Shown in pieces: positions 1 through 9,449 of a stretch of 30,951 nucleotides of DNA (the stretch's first letter is position 1; every line of letters begins with the position of its first letter). The stretch is from a virus: IMG/VR virus record IMGVR_UViG_3300044859_000110, positions 1 through 30,951 of that record; one strand, given 5' to 3'. A program made the translations under genes and the position numbers. The notes under the pieces were generated by a model. It made no database searches, had not been told where the DNA came from, and worked only from the letters and a program-made list of their open reading frames with translations.

Positions 1-1446
1 ATATTTTACTTCTGACGCTTTACCAAAATACACATCATCTGGTCTATATAAGAAGTTAGTAGGTATTAGTTGTTCATTGGTTAACAATGAATTTATAATT
101 TGTCGCCCAGCTAAATTAGGAGTAGCTTTCAAGTATATATTATCAGTTGGATTAGTAAATTTTTGATATACAGTTAATGTAAATTCTCTAGTTGCTTGTA
201 CAACAGGAAATTGAGGGTTATATGCCTGAACTGTAAATGTATATGTAGTTGAATCACCTTGAGCTAATAGCGCACCAGTTGGTTGATACGGTACTCTACC
301 TGTTATTTGACCATTTTCCAATAAGGTTAGGTTGGGCGGTAAACTGCCTGCTCTGATTATATAACTTATATTTCTAACAGAGGTAGCTTCTAAATATAGT
401 TCACTTACTGAACCGTTATTTAAAATACCCAAATCAGATGAAGTAGTCCATACGATATCTTGTTCAATCTGATTGGTTACTATCATTGTATAAGTTTCAA
501 AACTACTTCGTATACCAGGTATATCTTTTTTACACACTGCTATATCAAACGTATATTTGCTTATCGCATTATCTGGCATAATAGGTATACCAGTTATCCA
601 ACCAGTATTAAGATCACCTGTAAGGCCTGGTGGTAAAACACCATATAAGTATGTTAATGTATTTTTATCAAAATCATGACCTAGTATCTTAAATGAAAAA
701 TATTCATTTGCTCTTGCAGTGGGTATTTTATTATCCTCAGGTAAATAATATGCGTAATACGGATCATTAATATCTAACGGTAATTCTAATGGAGTATTAT
801 TCAATATCACCGGTACTCTAGTATTTGGTGGCTTATTGATATTTTGGTTTCTAACTACAATACTAAATGATTTACTATCATTACCTATTTCACTAATCAA
901 TTGAACATAAAAATTATAAGTTTCTGTAGTTGGGAAGCCCAACGATGTTAACGGCGGGGTAGGATAACCTTGAATTAATCCTGTATTGCTCATGTATAGG
1001 CCTGGTGGTAGGTCACCGGATGATAATACTATCCCGTATTCATTAGTTGCAACAGGATTATATACTTGTAATTGATAATTTACATATGTACTATCAAGTA
1101 TGTTTAGTAGTTGACCATTAGGTGTAGTAATGTGTACACCTTGCAAACCGTATACTCTAACAGAAAACGTTCTATCACGGATGTTATTAAAGTTATCAGT
1201 AACTCTTACTGTAAATGTGTAAGTTGTTTCTGCAATAACATCTACTGGTTTACCAGTAATATATCCAGTATCATTGAGTGATATTGGATTTGCTGATATA
1301 CCAGGTGGCAATGTACCATTAAGAAGTGTGTATGTTACCGATATACTAGGAGATATTGGCTGTGCTACTAATTGAATCCCCAAATCAAAACCTGCAGGGA
1401 ATACACCTAAATCTCCGGCAGGGGTGATCCATACTGGTTGTGCCAT
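1..1446 (-). CDS. Tail/virion protein with repeated Ig-like (He_PIG-type) domains, 3' end outside window
   Basis: An open frame starts with ATG at 1446 (protein begins MAQPVW) and stays open for 482 codons to the window edge, so the C-terminus is missing. At least four repeats of roughly 80-130 residues are visible, each with the signature LPPGL or LPPNL, then a TG.I.G.P turn, then a YTF.V strand. This is the signature of the He_PIG/cadherin-like Ig-fold family, common in phage tail and adhesin proteins. The start lies 1 base beyond the endolysin stop, so the two genes are probably cotranscribed. Likely role: an elongated tail or fibre component contacting the cell surface (inference). It cannot be matched to a T4 gene number. 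Confidence 0.8.
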   Translation of the reverse strand, partial: MAQPVWITPAGDLGVFPAGFDLGIQLVAQPISPSISVTYTLLNGTLPPGISANPISLNDTGYITGKPVDVIAETTYTFTVRVTDNFNNIRDRTFSVRVYGLQGVHITTPNGQLLNILDSTYVNYQLQVYNPVATNEYGIVLSSGDLPPGLYMSNTGLIQGYPTPPLTSLGFPTTETYNFYVQLISEIGNDSKSFSIVVRNQNINKPPNTRVPVILNNTPLELPLDINDPYYAYYLPEDNKIPTARANEYFSFKILGHDFDKNTLTYLYGVLPPGLTGDLNTGWITGIPIMPDNAISKYTFDIAVCKKDIPGIRSSFETYTMIVTNQIEQDIVWTTSSDLGILNNGSVSELYLEATSVRNISYIIRAGSLPPNLTLLENGQITGRVPYQPTGALLAQGDSTTYTFTVQAYNPQFPVVQATREFTLTVYQKFTNPTDNIYLKATPNLAGRQIINSLLTNEQLIPTNFLYRPDDVYFGKASEVKY

Positions 1447-1447
1447 A

Positions 1448-2074
1448 TTATCCGTGATGTTCTAATAAATCTAATGCTAAATGATAGTGGTGTTTCCTAT
1501 CTTCTAGACCAATTGTGCCACCATTGATGCGCTTAGTTAATGTAACAAAATCATCTTTATCGCAGTATTGATTTAAATTGTTATTATCCCAGAACCATCC
1601 TGCACTACTTACTGCTCCGGCAGGTGTTTCTAAGTATGCAACAGTTTCTTCAATACTAATACCCAAATCTTCTGCAAACTTTGTATAGTTAGCACGACCA
1701 GTCAATTGAATTAATCCGCGGCCGCAGAATCTATATCCATCGCCACTAGCTTCGTCACCGTTAGCCATACGATTAGCATAAACTCGGTTAGCAATCTTTT
1801 CAGGTTTGCGTTCATACGGCTTAGCAGTTGCTTCATCTGGAAAGTACTTTTTAAACGTACCAACCAGGCCCTTAGCACTGTAGTTTAGATTTTCTTTAAC
1901 AAAATTGAATCCACCTGATTCATGTGCAGTTTGTGCTACGAATGCAGCCGCACGATGCATATTTACATACATATCATAATATTCTGCAACCTCATGCAAA
2001 GGCTCAGCGTATAATTGTAATACGTTAACTTTTGTTTTTGGGCATAATTTTTGTAATAATTCTAATGTTATCAT
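1448..2074 (-). CDS. Endolysin, glycoside hydrolase family 19 (chitinase-like) muramidase
   Basis: A 208-residue single-domain protein of the GH19 fold, the family of many phage endolysins that cut the peptidoglycan sugar backbone. Visible motifs are HESGGF with the probable catalytic Glu at residue 52, ENLNYSA with a second acidic residue at 61, the family block YRFCGRGLIQLTG at 114-126, and INGG near 184. There is no signal peptide or membrane segment, so release to the periplasm would need a holin; the 72-residue membrane protein at 9231-9449 is one candidate. A good ribosome site (AAGGAAAT) precedes the ATG. It sits between fibre genes, so a tail-associated role cannot be excluded, but size and architecture fit an endolysin. 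Confidence 0.9.
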   Translation of the reverse strand: MITLELLQKLCPKTKVNVLQLYAEPLHEVAEYYDMYVNMHRAAAFVAQTAHESGGFNFVKENLNYSAKGLVGTFKKYFPDEATAKPYERKPEKIANRVYANRMANGDEASGDGYRFCGRGLIQLTGRANYTKFAEDLGISIEETVAYLETPAGAVSSAGWFWDNNNLNQYCDKDDFVTLTKRINGGTIGLEDRKHHYHLALDLLEHHG

Positions 2075-2083
2075 TTTATTTCC

Positions 2084-5000
2084 TTATCCATAAACTCCAA
2101 CCATTGTATACCATTGTGTGGTAGTGGCTGCTACTATCATTAATCTTGCTCCTGCCCCTAATGGGAAAGATATATTGGTTCCTAAACCATCAATCTGTGA
2201 TCCGTTTGCCGGAAACACTTTAAGAGTAGATGCTGTTGTATTAATAATAATAACTTGTTGACCAACTGTAGCTCCTGGCAATCTTACAGAATCATTAACT
2301 CCAGGATTAACACTACTTACCACATTAATTGATTTAGTTAATGCAGTTGCTCCGGAAAGTGTAGTTCCTGAAGCTGAAATACCTGCCTGCACACTAACTA
2401 ATACTTTGCTAAAGGTAGCATCTTGATCTGTTGCAGTTAATGCTCCGACTAGTGTTAATCCACTCAATGATCCTACACTCGTAATATTTGATTGTGCGGC
2501 ACCTGTTACTGTTGTTGAAATTAGTGAATTGGCTACTTGACCAACAATACTACCTGCTTGTAAGTTGGTTATACTAGCACCATTTCCACTAAACAATGTT
2601 GCAGTAAATGTGTTGCCACTAACATTACCTGTACTACCTGCACTGATATCACCTGTAGTATTAATTGAACCTATGTTTGCAACACCTTGCAATATCATTT
2701 GTGTGCCGGACGTTCTTGCAAAACCACCTTGCGTTACTACACCATTGGTGCTATTGTTATATGCAACGTGCGTAGTATTTGAACTAGCAACTGTTACTGT
2801 TCCATTAAACCCAGCTGGTGCTAAACCACTAACAATAATAGTTGTTCCAGTTGGGAACGGTGGAATAGCTTGTGTCGCAGAGAAGGCTAAAGTTGCAACT
2901 GTTCCATTACCGCTAGAACCTGATGCTTGAATCTGTACATTATAACCAATATTGACAGCACCTGCTGTTGTTATACCTGCATTAGCTGTAACTCTATCCA
3001 TTGATGCGTTGCCACTAACTGCTAGATAACCACGTGATATTAAATTACCACCGGAACTATCACCAGTAACATTGGCAGAAGTAAGATTTGCATTACCTAT
3101 GTTAGCATTAGCACCATTTAAGTTTAAGAAACCACTGCTACTCATTGTAATAAAGTTAGCAGTAGCCACATTTGATTGAAAACTTGCAGCCTCAAGATTT
3201 ATTATACTAGCATTACCTCTAATATTTAAAGATGTTCCGCCAGTACGTATACGACCTAATGTGCCAGAGGCACTTGAAGTAGTATCATTGTATTTTACAA
3301 ATCCCACATTAGCTTCTGTTACTACGAATTCTCCATTATACGCAGTTGTTGCTACACCACTGATAATTACATTGCTTCCTACTGGGAAAGGAGGGAAACT
3401 TTGTGCAGAATAATTTGCAGTTACAATTGACCCAGTACCGGCGATTGCAGTAAGACTTAAATTTGCACCTACTGTCAATGATGAACCAATTGTAGCATTC
3501 TGGTTAATGGTTATTGTGCCACTAGCCGATATATTGCCACCTGCAGAAATATTTGTATTAGCAGTTAAATTGCCTGCTGTAGTAGTACCAGTAACACTTA
3601 GAGTACTTTGTATTTCCATACTCTGTGCATTTGCAATACCATTAATCAACATTGCATTACTGTTTAATGTTCCAAAGTTAGCTGTTGCAGATTGGGCATT
3701 TAATGTTGCACCTAGTATTTCAAGACTAGACATTGTTGCATTACCCTGAACACGTAATCCTAAACCACCTGTTATTATTCTTGCTGATACTACACCACCT
3801 GTACCTGACGTACTACTAGTATATGTAACCGCAGTAAGATTTCCAGATACAGCAGTATATGTTCCATTATAACCGGTTGTAGTTGTCACACCTGATATTA
3901 CTACCGTTGCGCCTGTTGGGAACGGTATAGTACTTTGAGAAGTAAATGTAACTGTTACTAGGTTTGTTGGTGCACCTGTGCCACTGATTGCCGATATTGC
4001 TAAATTTGCACCAACGTTTACGCTGGATGCAATACTTGCAGTATTTTGAATGACTAAAGAATTATTTGATACAATGTTTCCTATTGTAGCATTGCCTACT
4101 ACTGTTAAGAATTGACCAATATTAGCATTTGCACTGGTCATATTTCCGATAACATTTAGTAATTGTGATTCCATTCTGGTAGCACCAGTTAGTTCACCAT
4201 TCAATGCAATAGCAGTAGTTTCTACTGAATTCAAATTAGCAACAGAGTTTACTCTTAATGTACCACCGGTTTCTAAATTACCAGCAGTAACTTTACCTGT
4301 AGCAGATATTAAACCAACTGATGTGATATTACCCAATGAAGTATTACCGGCAGACAATGTACCGGCAGTAGACAATGCGGCTGCACTTAATATATTTGCT
4401 GTTACATTACCTGTAGTAGTATCACCTAATGTTGTAGTGCCAGCATTTAGTGCGCCGCTTGTAGATAACCCAAGCGCACTAAAGTAATTTGCTGTTACAT
4501 TACCTGTAGTAGTATCACCTAATGTAGTGGTGCCTGCACTTAGAGTACCGGCAGTAGATAAATTGCCACCAGATAGAGTACCAGTTGCACTTAATATGTT
4601 TGCAGTTAATGTCCCTGAAACAAATGCATTTAACGTATCAACGTTACCAGTTGTAGTAATATTTGCACCAGATACGTTTCCGGTTGCAGATATATAAGAT
4701 CCTGCAGTAATAAATGTACTTGCAGCCATGCTAGCACTTGTAGCTAATGTTGCGGCGGAAACAAATCCGCTAGTAGTTAAATTGCCTACGTTAGCATTAC
4801 CATCAACTCGTAATACTCCACTGGCTACCAAATTAGCGCCCTCAACGTTACCTGATACGCTTACTATAGTGCCATCAACTCTAGTAGTAGTTATATTTCC
4901 TACACTTGCATTGCCGATTACTGTCAAGAATCCGTTTGTTACAATGTTTCCACCGCCTCGTACTCTACCTAGTGTTACAACTGTTGTAGTTATTGCACTA

Positions 5001-6517
5001 GTAACTGCCGCAGTAGATGTAGTACCTGTGAGAACTGTCCATACCCCGTTATAGGAAGTAGGAGACATACCGGTAACATTGATAGTTGTTCCAGTAGCAA
5101 AAGGTATAATATCTTGTGTAGCAAAATTTAAAATAAATCTATTAATTCCGTATGTAACAGATGTAATTTCTAAGTCAGCACCAGAACTTACGCCTGCACT
5201 AGTTGATACAATACCAACAGTGAATACGTTAGCACCTATAATATTACCTGATGCTGTTACTTGTGTAACTCCTAAGTTACCTACGTTAGCATTTCCAGTA
5301 ACTGATAATGCACCAGATGTGGTAAGATTACCACCAGATACGTTACCTGCTATACTCAACAAATTACTTGTTCTATTAAAAGTTAGGCCCGGAACTGCCG
5401 CTGCATTACCATTATCATTAAATGTAATTTCACCATTGGCACCTGGTGCTTGCAATGTCGCAGTACCTGTTACTGTAACACCACCGCCTGTAATTATTGT
5501 TTGAGTAGCACCAGTACCAATTGTAATACTAGCAACTGCTAATGCATCAGCTTCAACATTTCCTACTACTGATATATTGCCTGAAGTTATATCACCTATT
5601 ACTGATAGGTTAGTCAATGAGCCTAAACTGGTAATCAAAGGTTGAGATGTACTGGTCATAGTACCATCTAAATACACCGCAGTTACATTGCCTGCATCAA
5701 TATTACTAGTGACAACTACACTTTCCATTACAACAGCGCCAGCTGATTCTGAAATTGTTGCGCCACCTAATCTTAATGTAGTACCACTTAACCACAAATC
5801 TTTCCATCGTTGTGTTGAACTACCCAAATCATATTGATTATTTCCAGCTGGGACAAAATTACCAGTTACATTCCCAGTGACTAATAGATTAGCAGTAGTA
5901 ATATTAGCACTATTGATATTACCTGTAACTGTGATATTACCGCCGTTAATAGTAGTTGAAGTAATAGTACTAGATACTGACACGTTAGTAAGAGTTATCG
6001 TGGTTGCATTTGATCCAATTGTTTGTGAACCTAAGTATAAGGTAGAGCCACTTAAGTATAAATCTTTCCAACGATTAGTAGGAGTTCCTAAATCATATGT
6101 TATATTTGAACTAGGTACTAACGCTGAAGTAACAAAATTAGCTACGTTTAAATTACTAGTACGTACATTACCTGATAAATTTGCATTGCCTGTTGTTATT
6201 GTGTTAGCTAAATTTAACACAAAAGGTGTGTTATAACTTGAGCTGGTCGCTGTATTACTTGTAGCAGCTCCGATGCCAACCAATAAACTATTAGATGTAT
6301 TAATACTAATATTAGGAAAAGCGGTTGTAATATAAATATTACCAGTTGTTCTATTCTGTGTTAGTCCAGGTCCTACGTTTAGTTCCGATACACCTGAGGT
6401 TAGTGTAGTGTTGTATAAATCTGAAAAGTTGTTTTGTATTTTTTGGAATGCCGAACGAATTGGGTCCGCCGCTGGATCATTAGGGAAACTACCAAAATCA
6501 ATAAATTGTTGGGCCAT
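2084..6517 (-). CDS. Long repeat-built tail fibre protein (1477 aa)
   Basis: The N-terminus (FIDFGSFPNDP..DPIRSAFQKI..NFSDLY) matches the short attachment motif that starts many tail proteins of aquatic T4-like phages. The rest is dominated by degenerate GN(V/I)...GNL..(S/T)G.L.V.GNA repeats of the beta-helical fibre type. Two YDLG...RWKDL.LSG modules lie near the N-terminus. Four copies of an 80-90-residue domain with the core PFP.G....SG....YNG are inserted in the repeat field (see findings). The C-terminus is a compact domain ending WYTMVGVYG, probably the tip. A late promoter lies 20 bases 5' of the ATG. Receptor binding is inferred from architecture. Several long frames on the opposite strand are products of the low-complexity repeats. 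Confidence 0.85.
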   Translation of the reverse strand: MAQQFIDFGSFPNDPAADPIRSAFQKIQNNFSDLYNTTLTSGVSELNVGPGLTQNRTTGNIYITTAFPNISINTSNSLLVGIGAATSNTATSSSYNTPFVLNLANTITTGNANLSGNVRTSNLNVANFVTSALVPSSNITYDLGTPTNRWKDLYLSGSTLYLGSQTIGSNATTITLTNVSVSSTITSTTINGGNITVTGNINSANITTANLLVTGNVTGNFVPAGNNQYDLGSSTQRWKDLWLSGTTLRLGGATISESAGAVVMESVVVTSNIDAGNVTAVYLDGTMTSTSQPLITSLGSLTNLSVIGDITSGNISVVGNVEADALAVASITIGTGATQTIITGGGVTVTGTATLQAPGANGEITFNDNGNAAAVPGLTFNRTSNLLSIAGNVSGGNLTTSGALSVTGNANVGNLGVTQVTASGNIIGANVFTVGIVSTSAGVSSGADLEITSVTYGINRFILNFATQDIIPFATGTTINVTGMSPTSYNGVWTVLTGTTSTAAVTSAITTTVVTLGRVRGGGNIVTNGFLTVIGNASVGNITTTRVDGTIVSVSGNVEGANLVASGVLRVDGNANVGNLTTSGFVSAATLATSASMAASTFITAGSYISATGNVSGANITTTGNVDTLNAFVSGTLTANILSATGTLSGGNLSTAGTLSAGTTTLGDTTTGNVTANYFSALGLSTSGALNAGTTTLGDTTTGNVTANILSAAALSTAGTLSAGNTSLGNITSVGLISATGKVTAGNLETGGTLRVNSVANLNSVETTAIALNGELTGATRMESQLLNVIGNMTSANANIGQFLTVVGNATIGNIVSNNSLVIQNTASIASSVNVGANLAISAISGTGAPTNLVTVTFTSQSTIPFPTGATVVISGVTTTTGYNGTYTAVSGNLTAVTYTSSTSGTGGVVSARIITGGLGLRVQGNATMSSLEILGATLNAQSATANFGTLNSNAMLINGIANAQSMEIQSTLSVTGTTTAGNLTANTNISAGGNISASGTITINQNATIGSSLTVGANLSLTAIAGTGSIVTANYSAQSFPPFPVGSNVIISGVATTAYNGEFVVTEANVGFVKYNDTTSSASGTLGRIRTGGTSLNIRGNASIINLEAASFQSNVATANFITMSSSGFLNLNGANANIGNANLTSANVTGDSSGGNLISRGYLAVSGNASMDRVTANAGITTAGAVNIGYNVQIQASGSSGNGTVATLAFSATQAIPPFPTGTTIIVSGLAPAGFNGTVTVASSNTTHVAYNNSTNGVVTQGGFARTSGTQMILQGVANIGSINTTGDISAGSTGNVSGNTFTATLFSGNGASITNLQAGSIVGQVANSLISTTVTGAAQSNITSVGSLSGLTLVGALTATDQDATFSKVLVSVQAGISASGTTLSGATALTKSINVVSSVNPGVNDSVRLPGATVGQQVIIINTTASTLKVFPANGSQIDGLGTNISFPLGAGARLMIVAATTTQWYTMVGVYG
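4395..4525 (-). repeat. Exact 38-bp direct repeat inside the fibre gene
   Basis: Positions 4395-4432 and 4488-4525 are identical over 38 bases and 93 bases apart, exactly 31 codons. Both encode TTLGDTTTGNVTAN. Because the surrounding protein repeats are far more diverged, this pair looks like a recent in-frame duplication or a slippage-prone unit. Confidence 0.85.
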
Positions 6518-6536
6518 GTCTATATCTACCTTATTA

Positions 6537-6546
6537 AGTATTTATC
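6537..6546 (-). promoter_or_regulatory. T4-type late promoter for the 1477-aa fibre
   Basis: GATAAATACT on the minus strand, 20 bases 5' of the fibre ATG and 3' of the terminator at 6571-6599. It matches the T4 late -10 element TATAAATA at 7 of 8 positions and recurs upstream of eight other structural genes here. Confidence 0.7.
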
Positions 6547-6570
6547 GTTTTTAAATCAGATGTAGCATCC

Positions 6571-6599
6571 AAAAAAATAGCCCGGCGAACCAGGCTATT
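6571..6599 (-). terminator. Rho-independent terminator after the 871-aa gene
   Basis: On the minus strand a 7-bp stem (AATAGCC/GGCTATT, with an inner GG/CC pair) ends in a run of seven T. It lies 17 bases past the stop at 6616 and just 5' of the fibre's own late promoter, so it separates the two transcription units. Confidence 0.8.
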
Positions 6600-6615
6600 G
6601 AAAATACGGTTTTTA

Positions 6616-9231
6616 TTATTTTATACCGCTTAATTTCTTCCACTCGTTTAAAGATTCTCTAACCGAAACACGGGTTGGATTTCCTACTGTTTGGTCTGAC
6701 TTCATCTTATGTAAGTCGCCGCCCATTGATAATAATGCCTTTAATTGCATTAATTCTGTATCACCCATTGCATCACCGCCTGCGTCATTTGAGAAGCCCT
6801 CTTCAACTTGTTCTTCACATGTATGACCTTCATACATCATTCCACCGCATTCATTGCAAGTTTCATGGTCGTGACCTTCTTTGACTTTTTCCATGTCACC
6901 GTCGCCATCTAAATCGGCTTCTTGTTTACCTTGGGCACGTGCTTTTGCTAAATTACCGGTAAACATGTTACCTTCTTCCATATCATCTTCTTTGACTGGA
7001 TATTGTTTTCCACCTACAGAGAATTTTTGACCTTTGTCAGGAATATTATCTGATTTTGCTTTAGCTACTGCACCTGAGAAAGCATTACCTTCGTCAGTTT
7101 TTTCTTCTTCGCCGGCATCGTCTGTGTCATCTTGTTGTGCATCACCTTCTTCGTCACCGGCTGGTTGTAATGCAGTGTCATCAGAACCTGCTTCATCTTC
7201 ATAATCACTACTGTGACTGTGATCCATAGAACCTTCTTCACCACCCATATCAATGCCTGACATTTTCTTAATTAATGCAAGCATGTCATTGTCATCACCA
7301 ACTACGTCAGGACTCATTTGCGGTTGAGTACCAGTACCTGTTGGTTCTTCCTCACCTTGAGATACTACACCATAACCAACTGCAGGCTTGTCGTTTCCAC
7401 CAAACACGCCGATGCCAGCGTTACGCAATACGCCCATTAGTTGCTCTGCGTCAGCGTCAGTAGCACTAATGGTTACTGAATCTGGAGCACCTTGTTGTCC
7501 TGTACTGCTAGAAACAGTAATACCTTCATTTAGAATGTTGTTTAGCTGATTTTCCCAGCTTTCATATTGTACGTCTTTCATTTCTTCTGTGCTTTCTAAT
7601 CTAGTTTTTGGTTTACGCAATCCTGATATAAAATTAACTGCTCTATCGGTTGCGGCATTAATAGGATCTACACTCCACGGAGTTGGCTTTTCAACTGGTT
7701 TGTTAGTAGCTTGAATTCTACTAGGTTTAAACATACTAATATCACCTGGCTTGCTATCCATACCATGTGTTGTATGTAAATCTTTACTTGGATGAGGAAT
7801 TAAATCACCTTCTTCTAAACTTTCGTCAAAGTTAACAAAGCCAAAGTGTTCTAAGGCCGAATCACGCATCTGATCTTTATAAGAACCGGCCATGCTTCTA
7901 AATCTACCATGTGCTAATGTCTTATTAATGACTGATATAGCTAATGCTTTATCTTTTAATTCTATTGCAGGTTTGATGTTATAACCTTTTGGTCCTAATT
8001 CTAACTCGTCAAAGAACTTAGTCATTTGTTCTTTTTGACCTTCTGTTAATACCACATCAGTAGCTTCTAGACTCTCATGCATTTTATCTTCTTTACTACT
8101 ATACTTAGCACGAATGTTTTGCTTAGTCTTTTCGCTAGCATGTTTTTGTCCAGCTTGTCGTAATGCATTCATACCATCTTTGCCGTATTTCTTGTTACCC
8201 AAATATGCTTGTAATCCTGATTCATCAACTGCATCTTCAGCCATTGTTTGATCATCAGTATTCAAACTCATTTCACCTTTACCAATTGATTGCTTAATCT
8301 GTGCAGCCAATTGAGGATTAGAAACTGTGCCTAATGTTTTATTGCCTTGCTGAATAACTTGTGTGTTAGTTTGACTAGCTGGTTTGATTTGAACAGGTTG
8401 TTGCGTGTTCATATCTTCATCTACACCTTTGTGTATTCCTATGCCTTGATTACTACCGGGAGTTATTCCTTTAGCACGTGCATCTTTTACTGCGGCTGCA
8501 GCCGCATTTCTATGTGCTTGTGTTTGAGAATTATGAACCCAATCTGAATCTGGATTAGCTGCTTTATTTCCGGCAACTTGGCTTGCACTTTTATAACGTA
8601 CGGTATTGCCTTGGAGGCCTGGCATGCCTGTTTTCCCAGTAGGGTCTCTATAAGCTACCCGTACTGCTTCCTCTACACCTTGTTCTTTAAAATTTGTCAT
8701 TGGTTTCTTTGTAACTTGAGCAGATTTATTTGTTGGTGTAACTTTAGTCGCTAATCTATCACCTACGTGTTTAACTTCTCTGTCATTACGTTTCATATTA
8801 GGATTTTTATTATAGAAATCCTGAGTTTGTTTGTTCATCCAAGAAGTATCCTTCTCACCTTCATTAACTATTGTAGTTTGAAGTTCATCAATGTATTCTT
8901 TTAAACTGTGCTTCTTAGAAACTTTACCAACTTCTTTCTTTGGCTTCTTACCGCCACCAAATACATCACCAACACCAGTAGTGTCATATTTCTTTACTTC
9001 GCCGGAATCATCTGCGCCCTTTTTAGGACGACCACGGCCCTTTTTAGGTGCATCTTTTTTAGCTTCAGCATCTTTATTAATTTTACCGACTTTATGTCCG
9101 TATTGGTCACGTACATCTTCTTTACCATGACTTGAACCGTAATCACCTTTATGGACTCGTCCTTTTGGTGTTTCTTTTGTTTCACCTTCGGAAAGGGAAC
9201 TCATTGCTTGTAATAGGTTTCTAAAATCCAT
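6616..9231 (-). CDS. Large hydrophilic protein with AT-hook and Cys/His cluster, function unknown
   Basis: 871 residues, very rich in Lys, Asp, Glu, Gln and Gly, with no transmembrane segment and probably largely disordered. Near the N-terminus (62-71) PKKGRGRPKK is a canonical AT-hook core, a minor-groove DNA-binding motif. Close to the C-terminus CNECGG...HTC could bind zinc. A duplicated segment (EGNAFSG..AKAK and EGNMFTG..AKAR) and several acidic tracts precede it. Its start overlaps the previous stop (TAATG), so it is translationally coupled to the small membrane-protein gene. The position among head and tail genes suggests a virion or prohead-core component. DNA binding is inferred from the motif alone, and I cannot name a T4 equivalent. 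Confidence 0.75.
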   Translation of the reverse strand: MDFRNLLQAMSSLSEGETKETPKGRVHKGDYGSSHGKEDVRDQYGHKVGKINKDAEAKKDAPKKGRGRPKKGADDSGEVKKYDTTGVGDVFGGGKKPKKEVGKVSKKHSLKEYIDELQTTIVNEGEKDTSWMNKQTQDFYNKNPNMKRNDREVKHVGDRLATKVTPTNKSAQVTKKPMTNFKEQGVEEAVRVAYRDPTGKTGMPGLQGNTVRYKSASQVAGNKAANPDSDWVHNSQTQAHRNAAAAAVKDARAKGITPGSNQGIGIHKGVDEDMNTQQPVQIKPASQTNTQVIQQGNKTLGTVSNPQLAAQIKQSIGKGEMSLNTDDQTMAEDAVDESGLQAYLGNKKYGKDGMNALRQAGQKHASEKTKQNIRAKYSSKEDKMHESLEATDVVLTEGQKEQMTKFFDELELGPKGYNIKPAIELKDKALAISVINKTLAHGRFRSMAGSYKDQMRDSALEHFGFVNFDESLEEGDLIPHPSKDLHTTHGMDSKPGDISMFKPSRIQATNKPVEKPTPWSVDPINAATDRAVNFISGLRKPKTRLESTEEMKDVQYESWENQLNNILNEGITVSSSTGQQGAPDSVTISATDADAEQLMGVLRNAGIGVFGGNDKPAVGYGVVSQGEEEPTGTGTQPQMSPDVVGDDNDMLALIKKMSGIDMGGEEGSMDHSHSSDYEDEAGSDDTALQPAGDEEGDAQQDDTDDAGEEEKTDEGNAFSGAVAKAKSDNIPDKGQKFSVGGKQYPVKEDDMEEGNMFTGNLAKARAQGKQEADLDGDGDMEKVKEGHDHETCNECGGMMYEGHTCEEQVEEGFSNDAGGDAMGDTELMQLKALLSMGGDLHKMKSDQTVGNPTRVSVRESLNEWKKLSGIK

Positions 9232-9449
9232 TATCGTGATCCTCGTTTATCTAATTTATCTTCCATACGTGTAAGTTGTCTTTGCAACTCCACAATTCGG
9301 TCGTTTGTATCTTCAACTTTTGCATGTGTTACAGCAACTTTTTTGTCAATGTTTTTTACATTGTCATTCATTGTAATATATCCTGTGCCACCTATTCCCA
9401 AGGCACCAACCAAAATCCATGTAAGTTGACTGGTGTTGAATTCGATCAT
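9231..9449 (-). CDS. Small membrane protein with N-terminal TM and coiled coil
   Basis: 72 residues. Residues 8-26 (WILVGALGIGGTGYITM core) form one membrane span. The remainder is a charged amphipathic helix with heptad spacing (VEDTNDRIVELQRQLTRMED). Both ends are coupled: its ATG overlaps the stop of the 198-aa gene (TAATG) and its stop overlaps the next ATG. The topology resembles small lysis-accessory proteins such as inner-membrane spanins or holin-like proteins, but no lysis gene is adjacent, so that is only a suggestion. Confidence 0.7.
   Translation of the reverse strand: MIEFNTSQLTWILVGALGIGGTGYITMNDNVKNIDKKVAVTHAKVEDTNDRIVELQRQLTRMEDKLDKRGSR

Noticed and set aside
2565-6236. Several plus-strand frames of 80-141 codons opposite the first fibre
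   Set aside because: They are antisense to the GNV/TTG repeat codons, with hydrophobic low-complexity translations and no ribosome sites.
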